Part shown: positions 56,068 to 64,000 of the stretch, one piece after another
Layout: the number at the start of each line of letters is the position of its first letter
Position numbering within the stretch: position 1 is the first letter of the stretch
Assembly: GCA_942492935.1 (NCBI GenBank)
Contig: OW818654.1
Coordinates: forward strand, 2,108,001-2,172,000
Origin: JANJUO01 sp942492935
GTDB taxonomy: Bacteria; Bacteroidota; Ignavibacteria; Kapaibacteriales; UBA2268
DNA length: 64,000 nucleotides
Direction of reading: 5' to 3'
Position numbers and translations under genes: made by a program
Notes under the pieces: generated by a model
Database searches by the model: none
What the model was told of the DNA's origin: nothing
The model's input: only the letters and a program-made list of their open reading frames with translations

Positions 56068-56416
56068 TTTTCTGTTTCATATATTTTAAAAGGTCAAGAA
56101 TATGCTGTTGTGTATGGCTATAAAAAGTCAGTTCAAAAAACCAGAGTCCATCAGCCAAACTATTATTTTCTATTCTCCACTTAATTTCTAATAAGTCTAT
56201 AATTATATCCGTTAAGTCGTCAAGTGCATCACCAATTTCGATGTCTTTTAAGTTGTCAATGTCATTAATGTCGAATACTGTTTTATAGAAACTGAAATCT
56301 TTAAAATTGCTTGTTACATTTTTTCTAATATCGGCATATTCGGTTTTGTCGAAATCAGGATAATCCGTTTCGTCAAAATTAAATTCTATATCAAAATAAA
56401 GGCTGTAAATTTTCAC
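56060..56416 (-). CDS. Hypothetical acidic protein
   Basis: 118 residues, acidic, soluble. IGDALDDLTDIIIDLLEIKWRI, LADGLWFFELTFYSHTQQHI and DLLKYMKQ are features; it resembles DUF5063-like cassette proteins in style, but I cannot assign a family firmly. First gene of a two-gene unit bounded by GTTATGTGGC boxes. Confidence 0.6.
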   Translation of the reverse strand: MKIYSLYFDIEFNFDETDYPDFDKTEYADIRKNVTSNFKDFSFYKTVFDINDIDNLKDIEIGDALDDLTDIIIDLLEIKWRIENNSLADGLWFFELTFYSHTQQHILDLLKYMKQKNG

Positions 56417-56544
56417 AAGGTATTTTCCAACTCTTTTTCTTTGTCGGTCGTTGTCAAGTTTGGTTGAAGTCCATGCTTTACAATTTGGTTTATTGTCGGA
56501 ATTAACTCTGTCATACCTGTGTCGTTCTAATATGCCACATAACT

Positions 56545-56594
56545 CACTTATTTAGGTACTCTCAATAAATGAATTACAAAAATAACAAATATCC
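56545..56594 (-). repeat. ~50-bp dispersed repeat (family B)
   Basis: CTCACTTATTTAGGTAC, CTCAATAAATGAATTACAAA, AACAAATATCC; nearly the same as 52679-52727. It lies between the accessory zone and the terminator of the gene at 56656. Confidence 0.6.
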
Positions 56595-56606
56595 ATCAAA
56601 ACAAAA

Positions 56607-56635
56607 AATGCTCTCCGGAATAATCGAAGAGCATT
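56607..56635 (-). terminator. Terminator of the carbamoyl-phosphate/ornithine cluster
   Basis: AATGCTCT and AGAGCATT pair around a 13-nt loop, and on the minus strand a run of six T follows. It stands 21 bases past the stop of the gene at 56656, the last of the cluster. Confidence 0.8.
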
Positions 56636-56655
56636 GATTTAAATTAAAAACTTTC

Positions 56656-57978
56656 TTACTTCAATTTATCTAAATCTCTTAAGATTTCGCCGATTTTTGG
56701 AGCAGAAATTTCTGTTAATTCATAATTAACGCGTGTGTATGGCTTGTTGATATTGATGAAACGAGCCAAATTGATTGGAGTACCGATAACAACTGATTCA
56801 CATTCAGTATTGTTGATAGTTGTTTCCAAATCTTTCATTTGTTCATCGCCATAACCCATTGCAGGTAATAAAATACCGATTTCTGGGTATTTTTCGAATG
56901 TTTCAGTAAGTTTGCCAACAGTGTATGGACGTGGATCAACGAAATCAATCGCGCCATATCTACGAGCCGCAACCATACCAGCACCTTGTTCCATTTCGCC
57001 GTGAGTCAAAGTTGGACCATCTTCAACAACAAGAACGCGTTTGCCTTTAATCAATTTTGGTTCATCAACGATAATTGATGAAGCGGCAAGAATAATTTGA
57101 GCTGTTGGATTGTATTCACGAACATTATCAAGAACTTCTTCGATATCTTCTGGATAAGCAGAGTCTATTTTGTTCACAACAACAACGTCTGCCAAACGAA
57201 GATTAACTTCACCAGGATAATAGCCAATTTCGTGTCCAGGACGAAGTGGGTCAACAACTACGATAGTAAGGTCAGGTTTGTAGAATGACATATCATTATT
57301 ACCACCGTCCCAAACGATTACGTCAGCTTCTTTTTCTGCTTCGCGGAGGATTGCTTCATAATCCACACCAGCATAAATCACTGAGCCCATTGCTATATGT
57401 GGTTCGTATTCTTCCATTTCTTCGATTGTACATTTGTGTTTAGTTAAATCGGAAATTTCAGCAAAACGTTGAACTTTTTGAGCTTCCAAATCACCGTAAG
57501 GCATAGGATGGCGAACAGATACAACTTTTTTGCCCATAGAAAGTAATTGGCGAACAACTTCGCGAGTAGTTTGGCTTTTGCCACAACCAGTACGAACTGC
57601 TAAGATAGAAATAACTGGTTTAGTTGATTCAATCATAGTTGGAGTTGAGCCCATCATTGAGAATTTAGCACCAGCCGCCATAACTTTTGAACCGATATGC
57701 ATAACAGTAGCATAAGGTAAATCGCTGTATGAAAGCACACATTCTTCAATGTTGTGTTCTTTGATTAAATTTACGAGGTCTGCTTCGTCATAAATTGGAA
57801 TGCCAGCAGGATATAACTCACCAGCAAGTGATGCAGGATATTTTCTGCCATCAATGTCAGGAATTTGAGCGGCTGTAAATGCAACTACTTCCACATCTGG
57901 ATTGTTGCGATACATTGTGTTGAAATTGTGAAAATCTCTACCGGCGGCACCGATAATAATTACTTTAGTTTTTGCCAT
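56656..57978 (-). CDS. Cyclic 2,3-diphosphoglycerate synthetase-like P-loop protein
   Basis: 440 residues. N-terminal Rossmann-like part (KVIIIGAAGRDFHNFNTMYR), P-loop VRTGCGKSQTTREVVRQL near residue 130, VWDGGNNDMSFYKPDLTIVV, and NKID in VVVNKIDSAYPED, as in the cyclic 2,3-diphosphoglycerate synthetase/GTPase family. In bacteria its true role is unclear; here it closes a cluster of carbamoyl-transfer and ornithine enzymes. Ribosome binding site GGAGAG. The last 19 codons are copied at 51866 and 53711. Confidence 0.88.
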   Translation of the reverse strand: MAKTKVIIIGAAGRDFHNFNTMYRNNPDVEVVAFTAAQIPDIDGRKYPASLAGELYPAGIPIYDEADLVNLIKEHNIEECVLSYSDLPYATVMHIGSKVMAAGAKFSMMGSTPTMIESTKPVISILAVRTGCGKSQTTREVVRQLLSMGKKVVSVRHPMPYGDLEAQKVQRFAEISDLTKHKCTIEEMEEYEPHIAMGSVIYAGVDYEAILREAEKEADVIVWDGGNNDMSFYKPDLTIVVVDPLRPGHEIGYYPGEVNLRLADVVVVNKIDSAYPEDIEEVLDNVREYNPTAQIILAASSIIVDEPKLIKGKRVLVVEDGPTLTHGEMEQGAGMVAARRYGAIDFVDPRPYTVGKLTETFEKYPEIGILLPAMGYGDEQMKDLETTINNTECESVVIGTPINLARFININKPYTRVNYELTEISAPKIGEILRDLDKLK

Positions 57979-58004
57979 TTTTTCTCTCCTTGGAAAAATA
58001 AAAT

Positions 58005-58334
58005 TTAAATAATAATCTTTCTAATCTTTTTAATTAATTCTGGTAAATCTTTATTTACCGTATTCCAAACTAAATCATAATCCAAACTATTGTATTCATG
58101 AACTAAAATATTTCGAAATCCTTTGATTTTAGCCCATGGAATACTTGAATTATTCTGTTTAAATTCTTCAGATAATCTCGTAACAACTTCACCAATTATA
58201 GTTAATCTTCTGATAATCGCATCTTGCAGTATTGAATTTGAATAATAATCTTCATAAGTATTATTGGAAATATATTCCATTATTAACTCAGCTGATTCAA
58301 GTAAGTCCGCAAGATATGTTAAATCACGATTCAT
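58005..58334 (-). CDS. HepT-like HEPN RNase toxin
   Basis: 109 residues, DUF86 family. The active motif R-x4-H-x-Y is intact in GFRNILVHEYNSLDYDLVW. In known systems the Tyr is AMPylated by the partner nucleotidyltransferase to silence the RNase. Overlaps the mntA gene by 11 bases. The pair sits within the metabolic cluster. Confidence 0.92.
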   Translation of the reverse strand: MNRDLTYLADLLESAELIMEYISNNTYEDYYSNSILQDAIIRRLTIIGEVVTRLSEEFKQNNSSIPWAKIKGFRNILVHEYNSLDYDLVWNTVNKDLPELIKKIRKIII

Positions 58335-58647
58335 ATAATTTTACTCTATTGTCAAGAATATCTCTCGTTCTAACTATATTTTTGCTTCTTAATAATCCGT
58401 TTAAAGTAAGTAAATCTACTTTTCTATGAAAATAACTTTCCAAAGTTTCCTTCATTTCAATAAAATCAAATAAACTATTTTTGAATTTATCTTTGAAATC
58501 GACTAAAATATCAATATCGCTTTGTTCATTTTCTTGATGATTGGCGAAAGAACCAAAAACAGAAAATTCTTTAAGATTCCATTTTTCGCAAAACCGCTTG
58601 ATATATTCTTTATCAATCAATTCAATTATATTTTTATTTTCATTCAT
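58324..58647 (-). CDS. MntA-like nucleotidyltransferase antitoxin
   Basis: 107 residues. GS-x(10)-D-x-D motif in FSVFGSFANHQENEQSDIDILVDF, typical of MNT-fold antitoxins that AMPylate HepT. Upstream of and overlapping the HEPN gene, the standard order. Confidence 0.92.
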   Translation of the reverse strand: MNENKNIIELIDKEYIKRFCEKWNLKEFSVFGSFANHQENEQSDIDILVDFKDKFKNSLFDFIEMKETLESYFHRKVDLLTLNGLLRSKNIVRTRDILDNRVKLYES

Positions 58648-58689
58648 AAATATAAATTCATTTCTTTAAACAAATTTAAAACTAATAAA

Positions 58690-59889
58690 TTACAACGTTT
58701 CTTTCAAAACTTTTGCAAATTTTACTACTGCTTCGTCAATTTCTTCTTTTGTAATCACCAACGGTGGAGCAATTCTAATGATGTTTTCGTGTGTATCTTT
58801 GCAAAGAACGCCTTCTTCTTTCAATTTATAGCAATATGGACGTGCTTTTCTATCAAGAACAACGCCAATCCACAAACCACGACCACGAACTAATTTCAAA
58901 TGTGGTGATTCGATTTTACGTAATTCTTGCATAAAATATTCACCTAATTCATAAGAACGTTGTACTAAATTTTCTTCTTCTAACACTTCTAATGCTTTGA
59001 TTGCAACTGCCGCGGCTAATGGATTACCACCAAAAGTTGAGCCGTGTTCACCTGGCTTGATAACAAGCATAATGTGCTTATCAGCCAAAACTGCAGAAAC
59101 TGGATAGAATCCACCAGATAATGCTTTACCGATAATTACCATATCAGGGCGAACATCTTCGTAATAATGAGCAAACAATTTACCGCTTCTTCCAAGTCCT
59201 GCTTGAATTTCATCGCAAATAAAGAGAATATTATTTTCTTTACAAACTTCTGCAACTTGCTTCAAATATCCATCAACAGGAATAACAATACCGCCTTCAC
59301 CTTGAATTGGTTCAATCAATACAGCAACTGTATTTGGAGTGATTTTTGACTTCAAATCTTCAATATCACCGTATTTGTGCATTGGAAATGCTTCTGTGCA
59401 ATATGGACCAAATCCTGCAAAAGATGATGGATCATCAGAAAAACCAACTATTGTAGTAGTTCTACCATGGAAATTACCATCAGCAACAATTATTTCAGCT
59501 TTATTTGCTTCAACGCCTTTTACATCGTAACCCCAACGGCGAGCCAATTTCACAGCAGATTCAACGGCTTCTGCACCAGAATTCATTGGTAAAGCCATTT
59601 CGTAGCCAGTCATTTCATTTAATTTTTTGTAGAACATTGGCAATTTATCATTGCGGAAAGCACGACTTGTTAAAGTAACGTGTTTTGCTTGTTCGATAAA
59701 TGCTTCCATAATTTTTGGATGGCAATGTCCTTGGTTTACAGCAGAATATGCGGCAAGGCAATCAAGATATTTCTTACCATCAACATCTTCTACCCAAGCA
59801 CCTTTTGCTTCTTTTACCACCACATCTAATGGATGATAATTATGAGCTCCATACTCATTTTCAATTGCAATATAATCTTGTGTATTCAT
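58690..59889 (-). CDS. rocD: Ornithine aminotransferase
   Basis: 399 residues, class III pyridoxal-phosphate aminotransferase: NSGAEAVESAVKLARRWGY, NFHGRTTTIVGFSDDPSS, EPIQGEGGIVIP, CDEIQAGLGRSG and the Lys in IGKALSGGFYPVSA. The FGPYCTEAFP region and overall length fit ornithine delta-aminotransferase over acetylornithine aminotransferase. It converts ornithine and 2-oxoglutarate into glutamate semialdehyde and glutamate. Downstream of pyrB-like gene in the cluster. Confidence 0.93.
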   Translation of the reverse strand: MNTQDYIAIENEYGAHNYHPLDVVVKEAKGAWVEDVDGKKYLDCLAAYSAVNQGHCHPKIMEAFIEQAKHVTLTSRAFRNDKLPMFYKKLNEMTGYEMALPMNSGAEAVESAVKLARRWGYDVKGVEANKAEIIVADGNFHGRTTTIVGFSDDPSSFAGFGPYCTEAFPMHKYGDIEDLKSKITPNTVAVLIEPIQGEGGIVIPVDGYLKQVAEVCKENNILFICDEIQAGLGRSGKLFAHYYEDVRPDMVIIGKALSGGFYPVSAVLADKHIMLVIKPGEHGSTFGGNPLAAAVAIKALEVLEEENLVQRSYELGEYFMQELRKIESPHLKLVRGRGLWIGVVLDRKARPYCYKLKEEGVLCKDTHENIIRIAPPLVITKEEIDEAVVKFAKVLKETL

Positions 59890-59927
59890 ATTTCTATTTA
59901 TTTATTAATTTAACAAAATTTTATTTA

Positions 59928-60854
59928 TTACTTAGAATCATAAACATCAAAAAGCATACTCATCATTGCCATTCTAACGTACAAGCCGTTTTTTGCTTGA
60001 CGGAAATATGCGGCTCTTGGGTCTTTATCAATTTCAGGATGAATTTCAACAGAGCGTGGAAGCGGATGCATAATAATTGCATCGTATTTCATTTTCTGAA
60101 GCATTGATGCATCAAGATTGAAATTGCTCAAATCCATATCTGCTTCTTTAAGTCTGCTTTTGTCAATTCTTGTTTGATAAACAACATCAACTTTGCCCAG
60201 AATTTCTTCAACTGAATTTAACAATTGATAAGCAACATTTCTTTTGTCTAAATATTCGAGTATATCTTGTTTGATTTGCATTTCTGGCGGTGCAACAAAA
60301 TATAATTTTACTCTATCATATTTTGCAAGCAAATAAGCAAGTGAACGAACTGTTCTACCATTATCTAAAGCACCAATAAAAGCAACTGATAAGCCATTCA
60401 AGGTATTACATTCATTGTGAATTGTATATAAATCAAGCAATGCTTGAGTAGGATGCTGACCACCACTGCCATCTCCTGCATTTATAATCGGCACTGGAGA
60501 AACTGCCGCCGCACGTTTTGCCGCACCTTCTTCATGATGGCGAATAACTATTGCATCGCAGTAGTTTGAAATGATTTGAATAGTATCCTCAAGCATTTCA
60601 CCTTGTACTTCTGAAGAAAATTCTTTTGCTTGTTCGGTAGTTAGCACTTTTCCGCCAAGTCGATAAGCCGCCGCTTCGAACGAAAAACGTGTTCTTGTTG
60701 AAGGCTTATAAAACAAAGTAGCAACAATTTTCTTTTCATAGTCGCGTGTGCCACCACGAGCAACAACTTTTTTCATATAATCAGTTCTATCAAACAATTC
60801 CTTAATCAAAGGAAGTGTGAACTGTTGCGATTCTAATATATGTCTAAAAGGCAT
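59928..60854 (-). CDS. pyrB: Aspartate carbamoyltransferase catalytic chain
   Basis: 308 residues. Carbamoyl-phosphate loop FYKPSTRTRFSFEAAAYRLGG, RHHEEGAAKRAA, GDGSGGQHPTQALLDLYTI, and IIMHPLPRSVEIHPEID define ATCase rather than ornithine transcarbamylase. It commits carbamoyl phosphate to pyrimidines. It starts 26 bases after the carbamate kinase gene. Confidence 0.93.
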   Translation of the reverse strand: MPFRHILESQQFTLPLIKELFDRTDYMKKVVARGGTRDYEKKIVATLFYKPSTRTRFSFEAAAYRLGGKVLTTEQAKEFSSEVQGEMLEDTIQIISNYCDAIVIRHHEEGAAKRAAAVSPVPIINAGDGSGGQHPTQALLDLYTIHNECNTLNGLSVAFIGALDNGRTVRSLAYLLAKYDRVKLYFVAPPEMQIKQDILEYLDKRNVAYQLLNSVEEILGKVDVVYQTRIDKSRLKEADMDLSNFNLDASMLQKMKYDAIIMHPLPRSVEIHPEIDKDPRAAYFRQAKNGLYVRMAMMSMLFDVYDSK

Positions 60855-60879
60855 TTTATTTTCCTAATTAGTTTAAAAA

Positions 60880-61821
60880 TTATGGTAAAATATGTGTACC
60901 TGCTTTGCCTTCTAGGGCTAAAGACAAATATTCATAACTTGTAATTATTGCGTGCTTTCCACCGTTTTTGATGTAATTTATTACTGATTCCACTTTTGGT
61001 CCCATGCTACCTGCTGGAAAGTGTCCTTCGTTGTAGTAATTTTCTAATTCATTTACAGTTACTTTATCCAAACCAATTTGATTTGGCTTTTTGAAATTCA
61101 AATAGACTTTATCGGCATCAGTGCTAATTATAAATAAATCTACATTCATACTATTTGCAAGTAATGCAGATGAACGGTCTTTATCAATAACTGCTTCCGA
61201 GCCAGTAATTGTTCCATCTTCGTTTTTAATCACAGGAATTCCACCACCACCAAGTGCAACAGTAACAATACCCATTTCAATTATTTTGTTAATCACTTCT
61301 AATTGCAAAACTTCTTTCGGTTGTGGCGAAGCAACCACTCTGCGATAACCGCGTGAAGCATCCTCAACTATATCCCAATTTAAAGTTTTCTTCTTTTGTT
61401 CAGCAACTTCTTTTGTATAAAATGGACCGATTGGCTTAGTTGGGTTTTGGAATGCTGGGTCGTTTTTGTCAACTTCAACCATAGTAGGAACAATTGTAAC
61501 CAAATGATTCAAGTCTAAATGTTTGAGTTCAAACTCCAATGCTCTTTGCATTATATAACCAATTTCGCTTTGAGTAGTTGCAACGCACATATCAAGTGTA
61601 TGGGTATAAACTTCACCTGCGGCACGTTCTGAACGTAGAAGTGCGGCACCTGCTTGTGGTCCGTTACCATGAGTAACAACAACATTCCAACCGGATTTTA
61701 TCATTTCGGCAATTGCCTTCGAGGTAGCGTGGGCATTGACGAGTTGCTCGTCAATGGTACCACGTTCACCTGCTCTAATTAGAGAATTTCCGCCAACAGC
61801 AATTAATGCTTTTTTTGACAT
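60880..61821 (-). CDS. arcC: Carbamate kinase
   Basis: 313 residues, amino-acid-kinase fold: ALIAVGGNSLIRAG, VVTHGNGPQAGAALLRSE, VALGGGGIPVIKNEDGTITG, EAVIDKDRSSALLANSMNVD, and FPAGSMGPKVESVI. Interconverts carbamoyl phosphate plus ADP with carbamate plus ATP. Its start is 1 base from the end of the transcarbamylase gene, so the two are coupled. No arginine deiminase gene is in the window. Confidence 0.95.
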   Translation of the reverse strand: MSKKALIAVGGNSLIRAGERGTIDEQLVNAHATSKAIAEMIKSGWNVVVTHGNGPQAGAALLRSERAAGEVYTHTLDMCVATTQSEIGYIMQRALEFELKHLDLNHLVTIVPTMVEVDKNDPAFQNPTKPIGPFYTKEVAEQKKKTLNWDIVEDASRGYRRVVASPQPKEVLQLEVINKIIEMGIVTVALGGGGIPVIKNEDGTITGSEAVIDKDRSSALLANSMNVDLFIISTDADKVYLNFKKPNQIGLDKVTVNELENYYNEGHFPAGSMGPKVESVINYIKNGGKHAIITSYEYLSLALEGKAGTHILP

Positions 61822-61822
61822 A

Positions 61823-62740
61823 TTATTTCTTCATTAATTGATACATAACTGCTTTTTGAGCATGTAATCTATTTTCTGCTTCTTGGAATACAAAAGAATA
61901 TGGAGCGTCAATAACGCCATCAGTAACTTCATCACCGCGATGAGCAGGTAAGCAATGCAAGAAAATTGCATCAGCATTAGCGGCTTTCATTAAGTTTTCG
62001 TTTACTTGGTATGGCATAAAGATTTCTTTTCTTTTTGCAGTTTCTGCTTCTTGTCCCATCGAAGCCCAGACATCAGTATAAACTGCATCTGCACCTTCTA
62101 CTGCTTTATATGGGTCGTGTTCGATTGTGATTTTTGCACCAGTTGCCTTTGCTTTTTCAACTGCAAGATTATACATCATTACATTTGGTTCGTATCCTTT
62201 TGGACAGCCAATTGTTACATCAACACCAAGCATTGCACCAGCATCCATCAATGAATGAGCAACATTATTGCCATCGCCAACATAAGTTAATTTCAAACCT
62301 TGTAATTTTCCTTTAACTTCTTGCAAAGTTAAGAAATCTGCCATTGCTTGGCAAGGATGGCTGAAATCAGTTAAGCCGTTGATTATTGGAATTGAAGCCC
62401 ATTTTGACATATTTTCTACAATATCATGTCCAAAAGTACGAATCATTATGCCTTGAACCATTCTTTCTAAATTTTTAGCAACATCATGAACGCCTTCTCT
62501 TTTGCCAAGATTGATTTCGGCAGGAGAAAGATAAAGTGAAAATCCACCAAGTTGTTGGATACCAACATCAAATGTAGTGCGTGTTCTCAAAGATGGTTTT
62601 TCGAAAATCATCGCAAGAGTTTCTCCTTCGAGAGCTTTGCTGTATTTTCTTCTGTCTTTCTTCATATCTGAAGCAATTGCAAAGGTTTCCAAAATTTCTT
62701 CAGTTGTGAAGTCGGATACCATTAAAAAATCTTTAGTCAT
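61823..62740 (-). CDS. argF: Ornithine carbamoyltransferase
   Basis: 305 residues from the ATG at 62740, with GGAG eight bases upstream; an ATG 12 bases earlier is less likely. Motifs: carbamoyl-phosphate loop EKPSLRTRTTFDVG, TDFSHPCQAMADFLTLQE, ornithine-binding DVWASMGQE, catalytic HCLPAHRG. First gene of the cluster. It can run anabolically (citrulline for arginine) or, with carbamate kinase, catabolically. Confidence 0.94.
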   Translation of the reverse strand: MTKDFLMVSDFTTEEILETFAIASDMKKDRRKYSKALEGETLAMIFEKPSLRTRTTFDVGIQQLGGFSLYLSPAEINLGKREGVHDVAKNLERMVQGIMIRTFGHDIVENMSKWASIPIINGLTDFSHPCQAMADFLTLQEVKGKLQGLKLTYVGDGNNVAHSLMDAGAMLGVDVTIGCPKGYEPNVMMYNLAVEKAKATGAKITIEHDPYKAVEGADAVYTDVWASMGQEAETAKRKEIFMPYQVNENLMKAANADAIFLHCLPAHRGDEVTDGVIDAPYSFVFQEAENRLHAQKAVMYQLMKK

Positions 62741-63364
62741 TATAATCTCCAAAATAAAATTATAAAAAAATTATAAAAAAATTTAAATTTATAAAATAAA
62801 AAATGATTAACGGATTTAATTATACAGGTGCGTCTGTAGTGTAATGTTTAAATTGGATTATTTTACTTGCTCTTGTTTTGGGTAAAGCGAGTGGTGAAAT
62901 CAATGCAAATTCTGCAATGGAATCATAATAGTGGCGATATGTTGTTATTAATAATAACATTTATCTCTTTTAGTTACTTCAATCAGTTACAAAATTATGA
63001 AAAATTTACCACTTAATAAAATTAAATCGTTTTTTGTGGATAATTATTTTAAAAAAAAATTTTTACTCTGTAATTTTTTAGAACATTCCTGTTTGATACA
63101 ATAATAGATTTTATTTGATAAATAACAAATCAATTATTATTGCAAAAGACGGTAAAGTTTAAAAGTGGGAAATTCTAAACAGATTATCATTGAAAAAATT
63201 GATGAGCTATAAATTTGGGAGAAATTTTCTTTAAATATCATTAATATTTTATTAAATTTGCAAGGGCAATAGTTAATGTTATCTAATAATGTTAATTGTA
63301 ATTAAATGAATTATTTTTAAAATTCTTGAAAATTAATTTAATCATAAAAATTAGAAGTACAAAA
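62741..63364. other. Promoter region of the cluster with a near-perfect palindrome
   Basis: No gene seen in 624 bases. ATGTTGTTATTAATAATAAC followed by AT (62939-62960) is a near-perfect 22-bp palindrome about 200 bases upstream of the argF start and a possible operator, though not a classical ARG box. The rest is AT-rich. Confidence 0.35.
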
Positions 63365-63752
63365 ATGGAAACAATGAATATTGAAATAATAAATCCCAAG
63401 GCACAGAGATTGATTCAAAACTTGGCTAAGTTGGAATTAATATGAATTAAAAAAGAAAAATCTAAATCTGAATTTGTAAAACTATTAGAAAGTTTACGAA
63501 AAAATTCAGATCGTACTCCATCAATGGAAGAAATAACAAGAGAAGTTGAATTGGTAAGAAATGCTCGATATGGCATTGGGGTGGTTATTGGCATATAAAT
63601 ACTCATCCTGAAATTTTTATTATTTATTTTAATAAAGACAGTACAAAAGCAAAAGTGAATTTTCGGTTGGTTTATCGGGGAGGCGAAGTAATTTATTCTA
63701 AAATTAATGGAGAATGGAAAATGAATTATGCTGAATTTACTTGGATTGAATA
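63365..63752 (+). pseudogene. Chimeric remnant: antitoxin with TGA joined to an unrelated C-terminus
   Basis: METMNIEIINPKAQRLIQNL, AKLELI, then TGA at 63443-63445, then in the same frame KEKSKSEFVKLLESLRKNSD and EEITREVELVRNARYG with a stop at 63596. This is the antitoxin type that precedes PIN toxins (PKAxxLLxxLxxLxLI...EEITxEVExVRxxRY). Instead of a PIN gene, another frame from 63571 gives WHWGGYWHINTHPEIFIIYF through FRLVYRGGEVIYSKINGEWK to AEFTWIE, a secreted-protein-like end without a beginning. Confidence 0.6.
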
Positions 63753-63907
63753 AAATTATTCCCTTTTAGGTTTGATATAAATGATAAAAAGTACAGACTA
63801 ATCCAGTCAAGATTTTTGTAAATGAGTGTTTTTTTAAATTTAATTAAAACTTTTTTTTCAATTAACCGTAATTATTATTTTATAATAACTATTAAGGTAA
63901 TATTTCA

Positions 63908-64000
63908 TGAAATTATTTTTCGGACTAACTTTAACAATATTTATGAGCATAAGTATTTTCTCACAAACAAAATTTAATCCACCTGCTACAAAAAAAATTC
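63908..64000 (+). CDS. Start of a secreted protein (truncated by the window)
   Basis: 31 residues to the window edge: MKLFFGLTLTIFMSISIFSQ is a signal peptide, followed by TKFNPPATKKI. Nothing more can be said about the mature protein. Confidence 0.6.

Noticed and set aside
1..64000. rRNA, tRNA or riboswitch genes
   Set aside because: I looked for conserved tRNA arm patterns and common riboswitch cores and saw none; a covariance search would be needed to exclude them.

Overview
The window is AT-rich (roughly 30% GC by eye) and looks like one chromosomal segment of a member of the Bacteroidota/Chlorobiota/Ignavibacteriota (FCB) lineage. Three things point there: secreted beta-propeller proteins end in type IX secretion (T9SS) sorting domains, the nitrous oxide reductase is of the clade II kind (Sec-type lipoprotein signal), and ribosome binding sites are often weak. 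I cannot fix genus or species. No rRNA or tRNA gene was seen.

Layout. 1-9840: a very large CRISPR array, 149 repeats with the left end off the window and no cas genes in view. 9841-16000: an accessory zone of small minus-strand genes and gene fragments separated by imperfect palindromic repeats, with an IS630-type insertion sequence. 16068-25310: two diverged ~0.6 kb direct repeats bracketing a nos cluster (cytochrome c, NosZ, a NosB-like/NosL fusion, NosD, NosF, NosY and a divergent Crp/Fnr regulator with a palindromic TGAT-N4-ATCA site between). 25866-27771: a truncated DUF1801 gene and a serine hydrolase. 27998-35882: complete kdpFABC-DE potassium uptake operon. 36086-38245: a minimal nucleotidyltransferase pair, a T9SS tail remnant and a tyrosine recombinase. 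38645-43207: an MBL-fold hydrolase and two paralogous T9SS-exported propeller proteins with a ParE/RelE toxin-antitoxin pair between them. 43745-45965: NatAB-like ABC exporter. 46306-50587: core genes (lipoprotein, birA, coaX, grpE, mrp, NifU-like). 50618-56655: a second accessory zone with a PIN-domain toxin-antitoxin pair, orphan genes, an ISNCY-like transposase and repeated 3'-end copies of the neighbouring gene. 56656-62740: a carbamoyl-phosphate/ornithine cluster (ornithine carbamoyltransferase, carbamate kinase, aspartate carbamoyltransferase, ornithine aminotransferase, cyclic 2,3-diphosphoglycerate synthetase-like P-loop protein) with a HepT-MntA toxin-antitoxin pair inside it. 63365-64000: antitoxin remnants and the start of a secreted protein.

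Most interesting signals. (1) The CRISPR array alternates in long runs between repeats ending in C and in T; spacers that hit the same or homologous targets keep the same letter even across runs. Several spacers overlap on both strands and reconstruct a 66-nt target that reads as the start of a gene; others hit the same codons in diverged relatives with synonymous differences. (2) The two accessory zones carry families of short palindromic repeats next to small same-strand genes, reminiscent of integron cassettes but without an integron integrase. (3) The nos cluster sits between long direct repeats, like a mobile or excisable island. (4) The last codons of the gene at 56656 recur twice upstream, as expected if elements had inserted repeatedly at its 3' end.

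All calls come from reading the sequence; no database search was run.
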